A DNA stretch of 64,000 nucleotides from Oryzias latipes (lineage: Eukaryota > Chordata > Actinopteri > Beloniformes > Adrianichthyidae): assembly GCF_002234675.1 (NCBI RefSeq), contig NC_019876.2:29463196-29527195 (forward strand), in the 5' to 3' direction. Position numbers and translations under genes: made by a program. The notes under the pieces were generated by a model. That model was not told where the DNA came from and searched no databases. It worked only from the letters and a program-made list of their open reading frames with translations. Position 1 is the first letter of the stretch, and each line of letters begins with the position of its first letter. Of the stretch, positions 22,501-32,951 are shown in pieces.

Positions 22501-24725
22501 ATATGTGGAAATAAATCGGAAACAAATCGGATATGTGCATTTGGGTGTGCCATGTAAGCAGACAAATCGGATATTCCCAAGTAGATGCGAGTCGTGCGTC
22601 AGTGACGTCAATTCAGGACACCACCAACTGAGATCACATGACTTATTAAGGTGCTTTTGTGCTGATTTTGCTGTCAGCGTGTTACCTTTCAGCCTCAGGC
22701 TTCAGACCGTAGTTGGAAACCGCTGTTATGTCCGGTCCGGACGCAAACGGTAACTAATGAAGCGGGACACCGTTGCTATGGAACAGGCTAGAAGCCGTTT
22801 ATTTCTTTGGGGGGCATGTATGTGTGTGAACGCGCGTGCTTGCGTGTGTGTGTAAGGAGAGAGAGGGGGGGGTGTAAGCGCGGAGTGGGGGAGTGTCGGA
22901 GAACCGTAAATTAAAAAGAAGGTGTCTCCCCCAAAAGTTTTGGAGTCTTTCTTAACCCACTCTGGAGGCTGAGGGTTCAGAACGGAAAAGTGAACCCCGA
23001 GGAAATCTCCCGTGTGTTTCTGACTACGGTCGGAAAAGAGAAGTCATTGCGCAGGAAAGGTTCAACACTTGGATCAAACTGTTAGTACAGCAAAACGTCT
23101 GCAAACACTTCCTCATTCAAAACTCAGAGAGAGCCGAGCAGCCCTCCTTTTTAATCCCCTTTGCATCCCCTCTGGAGCGCCCAAGGCAACGCCTCCTTCG
23201 TCGCCGCATTGCCTCAATGACAACCGCAGTCACAAAAGTCCGAAGGAGGTCCGCGGAATGCGGAAATACTGCTACGTAGTCCTCAGAACGTCTACGTTTG
23301 ATAGTTTCAGCATTGTACACTGTAAATGCAAAAATCAGATACGGGTCACTTAAAAGATGATGTAAGCGGGTCGTCAAAAAAATCGGATATAGTCAGAAAA
23401 TCGGATATGGGCATCTAGACCTGCAGTGTAAAGGCGGCCCAAGTGTCTTCAGCAGACTTGGATCCAGACCCAGAACTACTGTCAGAGTTTGGGACAGACC
23501 CAGGAGAGGAGCCCCCCTACACAGACAGACCACCACCATGACCAGAACCTATGACCTCTGACCTGATTTAGCTAACACCACACAGTTGCAGCTGCACACA
23601 GCTCGGGTTTCCAGACTAACCATTCAGAACCGACTGCCCCCCTTTGACTGGAATGACAGACGACCGCTGCAGGTGACTCCACCCACACCAAGACACCGCC
23701 GTGAACATCTGCAGTACAGACCATGCGACCTGGATGATGCAGCAACCGTCTAATGTCCTGTTCACTGATGATGAGGGTCACCGTGCAGAAATGATGGGGG
23801 TCAGCGTAGATGGAGGAGGCGGGGTGAGCGATATGCAGAGGTCAACATGGTCTCCGGGGTTCTGTGGTGGAGGAGGAGGAGCAACAGTCTGGACCGCCAT
23901 CACCAGTCAGAGCAGAACCCGTTTGGTTCTTGTAGACAGTCCGGTCCCTGCAGGTTCTGATCTCAGAGACATCATAGAAGTCCACCAGAAAACCCCCAGC
24001 TTCCTGTTCATGGATGATGATGCTCCACCACGTGGCTGGACTTCAGGAAGTGGGCGTGGCCTCGTAAGGTTTGGTCAGCAATGACCCCTGACCTGAACCA
24101 GAACCCCATATAGAACTTGTGGGAGAGTGGAACGCCTATTGCATTAACATTCAAGCCAAATAGTAAAAGCACTCATGTAATAATTAATATCTCTATCTTA
24201 TTGTGAGTAGTTTATTCTAAAGAGACATTATCAAAAAGCATCTTAGCTGTTTATCAGAGGTCTTTGGGGTTTAGTTTCACCTGAGCAGTTCGTGAATAAA
24301 CAGTTAGTTCCGGTTTTCTCCACAGCTGTCAGTCTGAGCATAAATTAACCTGATGTCCTCAAACATCACACGACCTGCAGGTTTTTCTCACACAGAATGA
24401 AAACGTGAATGAAAACAGCTGAGGACAGCCACAGAGCGGCGCATGCGCAGCAAGTGCCTCCATCCCTGACTAATGGTTTTTTGTTCATTCTCCTGGCGAA
24501 CTGCACAGTGTGGAGTTTTGTGTTTGGCGTTTTGTATGTTCAGTATTTGTTAATAAAGTTTATTACAAAAAAGGCTACGTACTTCCGCAGGTCCCGCTCC
24601 TCCTCCCACTTCTGCTGCTTCAGCAGCTTCTTCTGCTGCCTCTTGGACAGGCTCGGGCTCGGAGCGGCGTGTCCGTCCTCCGGGCTCGGCGCTCGAACCT
24701 CCGTCGTCTTCCCGGCGGCAGCCAT
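19562..24725 (-). CDS. trmt10a: tRNA (guanine-9-N1)-methyltransferase TRMT10A
   Basis: Methylates N1 of guanine 9 in tRNAs using S-adenosylmethionine (SPOUT fold, nuclear/nucleolar). Coding exons in order are 24725-24583, 22281-22113, 22038-21967, 21897-21823, 20145-19996, 19928-19823 and 19755-19562. All splice sites are canonical, and lengths sum to 909 nt (302 aa; human 339). The basic N-terminal helix is [25 protein letters not shown] segments are [58 protein letters not shown], then [19 protein letters not shown] and the C-terminal [21 protein letters not shown] and the tail match TRMT10A rather than TRMT10B. The start chosen is MAAAGK. The frame stays open upstream to 24893, but that stretch is GC-rich and unlike the family. 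Introns hold an RTE fossil, a hAT-like element and a Tc1 fossil. Confidence 0.96.
20290..21480 (-). pseudogene. Decayed RTE/Rex3-like LINE reverse transcriptase
   Basis: In a trmt10a intron. Minus-strand translation gives QVRMMKDRG upstream and [21 protein letters not shown] followed by [18 protein letters not shown]. This is the reverse-transcriptase FADD core and adjoining segment of RTE-type elements. Intervening sequence is badly degraded, with purine-rich expansions and many stops. A plus-strand 172-aa ORF here is only the antisense shadow. Confidence 0.8.
21560..21700. repeat. A-rich low-complexity tract
   Basis: Runs of A and AAAAT-type repeats, probably a degenerate retroposon tail or simple sequence. 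Confidence 0.6.
22356..23439. mobile_element. hAT-like non-autonomous element (about 1.08 kb)
   Basis: GGCCGCATTTCCACTGCA at the left and TGCAGTGTAAAGGCGGCC at the right are imperfect inverted termini. AATCGGATAT-type motifs are clustered subterminally on both sides. No transposase is visible. Assignment to hAT is by resemblance of the termini to known fish elements. No clean 8-bp target duplication was found. Confidence 0.6.
23480..24125 (+). pseudogene. Tc1/mariner-type transposase fossil in trmt10a intron 1
   Basis: Reads NVLFTDDEG where active transposases have VLFTDESRF, then GERYADVNMVSG-like and [10 protein letters not shown] where QDNAPPH is expected, spread over different frames. 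It is a different lineage from the fossil at 9044-10037. Confidence 0.78.
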
Positions 24726-26610
24726 CGTCGCAGATCGTTCATCAGTCGGGGAGCGGGTGCAGACTCCGCTGGTGACCGGACGAACCCCGCCGCTCGTGAT
24801 GCTAAGACCGAGCGCGGGAAAGCCTAAACCCGTCCCCACGGACGAACCGAGTAAAGTGGCGTTGATACCGGAGCAACCGCACGCTTCCACCACGGTTCCG
24901 GTCTTCTTTGATGAGTTCGAGTTTAGAGATGATCTTTGCTGAAGGCTGCCCCCTACCGGAGCGGCGGGTATCAGCAGGATCAGAAGATCTCACTGTGGTT
25001 TTCTTTCAACAAACTTTATTGAACACAACGATCCCATACAAAACACACAGATCACGTGTTTTAATGGCTTTCTTACTGTCAGAATGTTTGACCTCACTGA
25101 CAAAGAGGGAGAAATGAGGGCTATGAGTTGAAAATGTGGATTTATGAATGTTCCATTTACATAAAAAACAATGAGATTAATGATGTATAATTGTTATTTT
25201 TTTATGGGATGGGGGAGGCCAAACGGTACATGTTCACAGGTGGCAGTCTGAGTGGAAATGAAGTTAAAAACTTTAGACCAGAGTTCAGTGGAAAAAGACA
25301 AAATGAATGAAAAGCATCTTCAGGGAGTTCTTGAAGGACAAGATCTCACTTCCTTACAGAGTCGCTCCGGTACAAATCCTGCTTTGGAGTGTTCCTACCA
25401 TTCTATTGTGACACCTTTCTCACCATGGAGGACATTTAGAGAGAAGTTTAAGCTTAAAATTGCGTTTGACAGAAATTATTTATTCAAATTGTGAATCAGT
25501 AACACAAAAAAAATAACAATTGAAAGATTTTGTACTTGTTACACAAAAACCACAATTGTTTAGCCACAGGATGCCTCCCTGCTCCATCCACCTGCAGACA
25601 ATCAGATCCATGCATGTGTTTGGGGTGGGGTGGGGGTACTCAGAGCTCCTGGGTGGTGCTGGGCTGCTTGTCTCAGGCTAGGGGGAGGCCCTCTGGTGGG
25701 TGTTTTCCCTTCATCTGCTGTCCCACACTGGTGTCTGGGGACCTTCCTGCCTCCATACAAGAAAGCTTCGGCTCCTCTTTGTTTGCTCAGCTGCTGGACA
25801 GTAAGTTAGAGGGAAAAAAGAGACTTTGTCCTAGAAAACGACACAGGTTTTTGTATAATCATCATTCAAAGAGCACTGGGATCACTTTTATGGTTAATTA
25901 AAGAAATGCCTAACAAATAGTGTTTGTGATTGTGAGGTGCTAAAAATACTACGACTGACGTCTCTTTGGATCCTGGATTTATGAAAACTGCTGGTAGAAA
26001 AACATCATTAACACTTTTGGTTGAAGTCACACTATTCATACAGTCTGTAAAGTAAATGAATTCACTAAAATATGCATAGAACAGAAATAAAGTTTAACTT
26101 AGAATTTGGTGAATTCTGATTAGATGATGTCTTTCCTGGATTTAGTTTCTATTTCTAGTCTCAATAATCTGCAACTTCAAAACTGCTTTTGGATTAAAAG
26201 TTTGTTCCATAATCTTTCAAATTGTTTAAAACAAAAACCTAAACAGTATGTAATCTCCTTTTATTTTACCTCTAAATTAATTAAAATATTTGTGCAATCA
26301 AAAATAATAAAAAAAGTCCCATAGTGATAAATCTTAAAGTTGTACCAGCAGAACTCTATGGAGTCTTGAAAAACAAAATTCAAATGTGTGCAGAAGATCA
26401 TTAACTTGTGTGTGCATGATAATATGTTGCACACAAAAAGAATAGAACTCATACTAATAAGAAGAGCAGAATAATCAAAGTATTTTTAAAAAAGCTTGTT
26501 TCTTTACTTAATCAATGGTGAATTGCTCTTGTCTGCAAGCATCTCAGAGCCCCCTGCAGGCCGTTACAGGAATTACAGCACAGCTGCAGTATCTTGCAGG
26601 TGTAAATGTA
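24726..26610. other. trmt10a 5' flank and gene-free stretch
   Basis: 24600-24950 is GC- and CpG-rich, as expected of a trmt10a promoter/first exon. A repeat fragment containing GTCCTAGAAAACGACA lies around 25790-25870 (family 3). Otherwise AT-rich with no supported gene. Confidence 0.5.
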
Positions 26611-27085
26611 TGGAGCCCCAAGTTGTTCATAATTTAAAAAAAAAAGACCTAATGCAATCACACAATCAACCAATAAATCTATCATAAATGTATACAAAGA
26701 TCATGAAACTGTGAAGAACCTGCACACAGATTTTAAATTAGCCATTATATTATTAAATTTATTTCATTTTGCTTTAAAACAGTATTTTAAAATATTCATT
26801 TTTAATCACGTTGAATAATATTATAATTCTATGGCTTTTTCTAGAAACTAGAATTTCAAAATCAATATTTTCCAAAGTGGCTTTGTTTTATTTGTTTCTG
26901 AAAAAAGCCATAGAATTACAATAATATTCAACATGATTAAAAATGAATATTTTGAAATACTGTTTTAAAATACTGAGCGAGTTTTTAAAGGAATTTCATG
27001 ATCTTTTTATACATTTATGAGAGATTTAAGGGTTGATTGCAAAAGGACATACAGTATTTTTAATTATGAGCAATCTGGGGCTCCA
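26611..27085. mobile_element. Fold-back element with about 200-bp inverted arms
   Basis: The left end TGGAGCCCC and the right end GGGGCTCCA are flanked by TA (26609-26610 and 27086-27087). The two halves are near-complementary along most of their length. For example AAAGCCATAGAATTACAATA at the right pairs with the left-arm stretch around 26823-26845, and ATCATGAAA/TTTCATGAT pair further out. The central loop is about 50 bp. The whole unit would fold into one long hairpin. It has no ORF. Confidence 0.82.
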
Positions 27086-27087
27086 TA

Positions 27088-30062
27088 TAAACACATTACT
27101 CAAAAATCTATTTCCCTTTTTTGTTTTCCAGTGAGAAATCCTAGATGTTATGGATTCAACATAAATCTAACATTTTGGGCGCGTCAACGCATGAATTCAC
27201 ACAGCAGCGATGAAGGTGTAAAGGGAAACTGCACGCATCTCTGGGCGTCACGGAATGCATCGTCAACAAACAGGAACCGAGTGCCCGTTTAGAAATACGG
27301 TTCAGGTTCTGCAACCCGATCCAGAACCTGAGAGCCCCATCAGCGCCTCCTAACTCAGAGACGGTGTGGGCTGTCAGCCAGCAGAGAAACCTTTAACACC
27401 CCCCAACTGCTTATTTAGCACACATTCCAGAATACGCCGTGCTAAGCCAGTTTAACTCTGTCTCTGGGACGTCCAGGCAGGAGGGGGGAGAGGCAGAGCT
27501 CAGAGTGACCCCAAATATCCTCAAATTAACACAATGTGCATGAAATAAAGCAGTAACTGTGCCAAGATGATGCTGCTTGGAGGGCTTCATTGTCTTTATG
27601 GTAAAAAAAGAATCAAATGGCAAAAAGACTAAACTACAGGATAAAATAACTTTTATTTGTAGGATAATTTACAGCATTTTAGGGATAATCTTTGACGTTT
27701 TGTAGAGAACGAACTGTGTTTTGTTCATTTCCCCTAAAAGTTCTTAAACTGAGAAGTAAATCCTTCCAGAAATCATTTCTTTATTCCAGTTTTCATTTAT
27801 TTCTCTCACTAAACTCCCATCTTCATGCATTCAATTTAACAGTTTGTTTTACTTTTATGGCTGAACGTACAGAAATGAGGAACGTATGAACACATGAGGA
27901 CTTTAAATCAGACTGAACATCATCCTATAGCTGGACGTGATACCACAGGCGTCTTTATTTTGTCTTCAGAGTGACCATCATCTCCAGCAACAGCATCAAC
28001 TTTTCCAACACTTGTAAACAGCTGACACTTTGAAAAACACACAATTTCATGATTTACTGTCACATGAAGCATTCAAAACATTTCCAAAAATCCATATATA
28101 CTTTAGACATAATGTTGTAAGTAGTGTTTCCCGTCCTGACGGGGAAGAATTGGTGTTGGTCTTGTCTTTGCGTCTGAATTTGTTTGGTTTTACTTGAACT
28201 ATAGCATCAACTCCTCGTTTTGTTACACTATCCTCACTCTGTCAGGTAAAGTAAATAAGAAAATGGTGACATAAGCTTTGTAATATAGAGACAAAAATCT
28301 GGATCACAATGCTTGTTTTTTACCGTAACATTGGAACACAGTTTTTCCTTTTTTTTGGTAATTTCTTTTTTATTGGGTTTTCAAGAAACGTTGGAGATGT
28401 GAGACAGTTTTCCATCAGTTTATTGATCCAAATAAAATCCCAGCTCTCTTTCCACAGAGCACTCACTTTCTCTCCATCAATGAAAAAGTCCTTTTTTGTC
28501 ATCAGGCAGCCCTACGTGCGTTTCCCCCCCACAGAAAGAAAATCAGACAACCATCTGGTGACGTGGCCTCACTGCGCAACAGCTCTTCTCAGACGGTTCA
28601 CATCACTGCACAGACGAACAAATCCTCATGCCCTTCAGACAAAGACCCAACGGCTCCAAGCAGGACGTGGAAACTGAGACGCCTGCAGCCGCACTGCTGA
28701 ATGAATCATGTGACGTCTCTGTGACTCATGCTAACTGTAATACAGTAAAAGGTACGGGGGCTGAGAGGTGCCAAACACATTTACATTTAACGTACAACAA
28801 CAAAAAATGCACAAATACTGAAACACAAAAGCAAATCTGGGTTTACGTACGTTAAAAACCACTCATGTGTGAGTTTTTTAAAGTTATTTATTATGTTTTA
28901 TCTATGTGGACATTATTAATACATGAATCAGTCCAAAAGCATTTTTTAATTGTATTACTACAATAAAAATTACAAAAATGTTTAGCAAGGTAAAGTTTTT
29001 GCGTCACTTCCGGTATTAAGGGTTTTCCCTTTCCGTCCAGCAGCAAAACACGACAGCAGAAGATGGAGAACAAATGAAGCAAAGCGAGCAGCTTTTCTAC
29101 ACGATTGGTTTTATACGACCTTCCTTTCTGGTAGAAGCCGTGGCTCCACTTCCGTTGTTGTGTTTCTGGATTTGTAGCGGGATTTGTTGTATCTTAAATG
29201 CAAACGTGTCTTGCACCTCTCGGCCACCGTAAACCGATACAGCAGACAAAAAAACTATGTTGGAAACTGTCAGTATGATTGCATTTTTATTAAATATATG
29301 TGGAATTTTAGTGCATCTCATTCAAATCAGTTTGTCCAAATTCTGAAGAATGATTTTGGACAAACAGCTGATCTGAGTTTACTGTGAGTCAGACACCGAC
29401 ACAGGCACGGTTTGAACGCTGTGATCATTGCACACACACACACTAAATAAACAGGACACAAAACTGTTCAAGACCACAACAGTCTTGTCGTGGCTCAACT
29501 TCAACATCTGCAAAAACATTTTCCTGAACACAGTTATACAAAAAAAAAAGAAAATCCTGTTCCAGCGTACAGAGACGCTGATCAGGTTTGTTCTTTGGCT
29601 AAAAAAGAAAGGATGGACTGTCCAGCAGATCCCGTGTTTTCAACACAAACACAACTCTTGTTTGGTTTCAACCAAAGATTATAACGCAAAAGGGACATGG
29701 GGTACACAACACACATCTGAGTCTCAAATCAGCAAAGCCTCATTTAGAGGATGTGACGGCGAGGAGCAGACAGGAAGTCATTAAGTCATTGTACAGTTTC
29801 AGACTCTTTTAAAACACAAACAAATTCAAACGCAAACAAGAAACGTCTCACTTCAGTAATGTTCATCAAGCTACTGCAGTCAAATGAAAGGCAACTCGTC
29901 AGTTTGAAGGAAAACTTTCCTTTTCTTACAATCACGTCAACGCTCGAGCTCCTCAGCCAATCAGAGGCGGAGGAGACGTTTGACCGACCGCTGCCTGTTG
30001 GCGAGGCAGCAGGATGTGCGGCGCCGTGAAAAGAGCCAAAACTCTGGTAGAAACATGTGGAG
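27088..30062. other. Intergenic, no recognised gene
   Basis: AT-rich sequence with short unconvincing ORFs. Around 28345-28440 an antisense LINE tail is possible (T-rich run followed by TTATTGGGTTTTCAAG), but I could not confirm a coding piece. Confidence 0.4.
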
Positions 30063-30150
30063 CCAGACGAGTCCAAACCCAGACGAGTCTCCCAGACGAG
30101 TCCAAACCCAGACGAGTCTCCCAGACGAGTCCAAATCCAGACGAGTCCAG
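30063..30150. repeat. 29-bp tandem repeat (CCAGACGAGTCC-type), about three units
   Basis: CCAGACGAGTCCAAAC and CCAGACGAGTCTC alternate, giving a 29-bp unit with an internal half-unit periodicity. Confidence 0.85.
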
Positions 30151-30324
30151 GTTTTTCTAAATTCTGTTCTGTTGGAGATAAAAACAGCAAAACAAATGTT
30201 TTGTCTCTTTAATCACAGCATCAACAAGTAAAAACCAGCAGTGATGTGACCCTTAAGCGCTGAACCTGCCGAGCATGTTACAAAGTCCTGATCATCTCAC
30301 TGAAGGAAGGCCTTTCTGGGCCTA

Positions 30325-30599
30325 AAGGTCGTGTCACGCTGCCAATGTTTACATTTGTGCATTTCCACGTATGTAATTTCAGTCTTCTGTGATACAAACG
30401 ACGCACGAATCACTAATGAATTGCATATAATTAATAAACCACGCTCTACGTTGGTTTATGTGTTCTTTGCGTGGTTTATTCGTACTTATTCTGTGGTTTT
30501 GATGTAGTTCATTTGGGAAAATTTCACAACTTTTCTCACTTTTTCCACGTTTGACCAGTTTTCATCCAAATGTACGTAGTAGCTGTGGGACACGGCCTT
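30325..30599. mobile_element. Family 2 TA-flanked MITE, deleted copy (275 bp)
   Basis: Starts AAGGTCGTGTCACGCTGCC and ends AGCTGTGGGACACGGCCTT, with TA directly outside both ends. It is inverted relative to the copies at 5556 and 62457 and lacks over half of their interior. Confidence 0.82.
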
Positions 30600-31532
30600 T
30601 AGCTTGATTATTGACCATTTTCATCATTACAATCTGACACAGTTATAAATATGCTTGCAGCAGGCTGCCCCCTCTGTCTTACTAGTTAATGTTTTTGGTT
30701 TTAGCAACACTAGATTATTGCAAAGCTTTCCAGCTGAAACAAAATGTTGCCGCTGAAGTTGTGAGTCGATCCTCGGTCTCCCAGCTTCCCTTCAGCTGCA
30801 GAAATACCTCCAGAAAAAGCTTTGAAAGATCGTCCCATCTGAGGACACGTCAGAGAGTTTAGACGTGCAGAATGCCGGGGCTTAGCGTGTCAAAAGCCGC
30901 AGAGAGGTCCCGTTAAAGGAGGACTAATGGCTGTGCTTTAGCTCCAGCTGCTCCTGGAACCCATTGACAGAATACATCACTGCACTGAGTGGCCCCTCCC
31001 CCCTGGCGTCCCAAACAGGAAGTACCAGCTGGCTCCAAGAAGCCAAAATCCCAAAGACTTCTATGGTGACGTCAAACCCACTTCATCCAGTGATACGTGT
31101 CCATGCGGGAACCTCGATAACGGACAGAAACATCTCATTGCAAGACAGATTTTAAGCCAAAGAAGTCACTCTGTCAAAACAAGCTAAGAAGAGTTGTCTG
31201 TTAATCTACGGAGACAACCGTTCACATCACTGATGGATAGGATCCGGTGGACCTGCAAAGGCCGCTCCTGATTGCAGGTGTTGGAAACATGAGGAAAATG
31301 GTGCACAAACTGTTGCGGACAAGTCTTAACAACATCAACGCCTGATTTGGTTACCAGCAGTGGTCAACGCTAGACTGTCTGGAGAACATGCAAACCAAGG
31401 AGCTCCTCTTGAGACTTCCGGTTATGGCGGCCATGTGAAAAGTCGTGTTTTCTGCCGCTCTGCAGCTCGTGCTATACCAAGAACTTTACTTGCTGCTATC
31501 CAAAACTAAATTACAAGAGGAATGAAGGAATA

Positions 31533-32405
31533 ATGCCTAAAAAACCTAAAACTGGAAAAGAAACAACTGAAAATTCTAAGCAACCCAAGTTAACGGAGTT
31601 TCGTCTTCGAGGGGAAGCGCAGAAGGCTAACGCTGCCACTGTCCAAATGGCGGAGACGCGCGAGGAGGAAAGCAGCAAGGTGGATAAAATACTGTCTGTT
31701 GTGACCTCCATGAAGACAGACTTTTCTACAAGATTTGACAAACTTTTATTGGCAGTCGAAGACATAAAACGGGAACTGAATGATTGCGCTGAACGAGTGA
31801 CACAAACGGAGGTGCGCATTTCCAACACGGAGGACGACATCAGCGTTTTGCAGGCCAAGGTGAGCGCACTGGAAGCAAAAGGAAAAGTTCTGGAGGACAA
31901 AGTCTTAGATTTGGAATCAAGATCAAGGCGGAACAATTTAAGACTTGTCAATTTGCCAGAAGGAGCTGAAGGACAAGACCCGTGCCTGTTCTTGGAAAAG
32001 TGGCTTCCAGAGGCGCTCGGCACCGAAATGCTTCAGACTCCGCTGACCATAGAAAGAGCGCACCGAATCGGACCGCGGAGAGACGGCAACGCTCCACCTC
32101 GCACTCTCATCATGAGATTCCTTAACTATAAGGATAAGCTGGCTGTTGTCTCTGCGGCGCGGGCCAAAAAGGAGCTTCGCTACAAGGAGCAGCGGATCCG
32201 ATTCTACCCGGACCTCGCAGCGGGAGTGCACCAGCTTCAGAAACAGTTCGACTCGGTTCGAGAGGATCTGCGCAGATTGGGGATAAAGCACGGAGTGATT
32301 CACCCAGCAAAGTTACTGGTGACCTACGAGGGGAAGACGCACGCCTTTAAAACACCGACAGAGGCTCGAGAGTTTCTCAAGAAGATCCAGAAGAACTCCG
32401 AGTGA
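31533..32405 (+). CDS. LINE ORF1p-like RNA-binding/chaperone protein (290 aa)
   Basis: First ORF of the L1-type element. Known L1 ORF1 proteins trimerise through a coiled coil and bind the element RNA, forming the retrotransposition particle with ORF2p. Residues about 45-130 are a heptad-rich coiled coil (VEDIKRELNDCAERVTQTEV and following). About 130-215 form the RRM-like region, starting at SRRNNLRLVNLPEG and including IERAHRIGP and RTLIMRF. The C-terminal domain follows, with IRFYPDLAAGV and AKLLVTYEGKTHAF. The basic N-terminus (MPKKPKTGK) resembles other fish L1 ORF1s. The start is the first ATG after the short leader. No frame damage. Confidence 0.92.
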   Translation: MPKKPKTGKETTENSKQPKLTEFRLRGEAQKANAATVQMAETREEESSKVDKILSVVTSMKTDFSTRFDKLLLAVEDIKRELNDCAERVTQTEVRISNTEDDISVLQAKVSALEAKGKVLEDKVLDLESRSRRNNLRLVNLPEGAEGQDPCLFLEKWLPEALGTEMLQTPLTIERAHRIGPRRDGNAPPRTLIMRFLNYKDKLAVVSAARAKKELRYKEQRIRFYPDLAAGVHQLQKQFDSVREDLRRLGIKHGVIHPAKLLVTYEGKTHAFKTPTEAREFLKKIQKNSE

Positions 32406-32951
32406 AAGTGATTCTGATCTGACTCACTATTCTCTCAACAGTTGTGAGAAACAGGTAACGGGACGGTAAAATTGGCATTCCAATATGGAAACATCTGAGT
32501 GACTTTTTTTTTTTCTTCTTCCTTTATTTTTCTTTTTCTTAATTAATAATATTTTTTTGAAACAAGTTCTACAACTGTATACATTATGTGAAAATTAGCA
32601 GCGTAGAAAAATTATTTTTGGTCAAGGCACGACCAGCAGTGGCGTTAATGTTCGATTTGAGTGACATGGGCAGACTGCTCCTCCCAGAGAGAGGATCAGG
32701 CACGTGCCATGGCGGGAGACACAATGTGGGGGGAGGGAAACCCATTCAGTTGGGTAAATGGGGTAACGGGTGTTCAAGTTTGGTGTTTTGGATATGTTCT
32801 CTTATATCCAGGTTAGTTAGGCTTCTCTTTAAAAAAATGTTCATTGTATTATGTGAAAGTTTCACAGCAGCTGAAAAGAAATACAGATCTCTTTTTTTTC
32901 AAGAGACAATTTACTCTAAATGCAAATAAATACTTTGATCTGTCTAAATTA

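Noticed and set aside
24409-24942. Plus-strand 177-aa ORF overlapping trmt10a exon 1
   Set aside because: It lies antisense to the conserved trmt10a first exon in GC-rich sequence; the translation has no recognisable family features.
29428-29784. 118-aa plus-strand ORF
   Set aside because: No resemblance to a known family and rich in simple sequence; no splice or promoter evidence.
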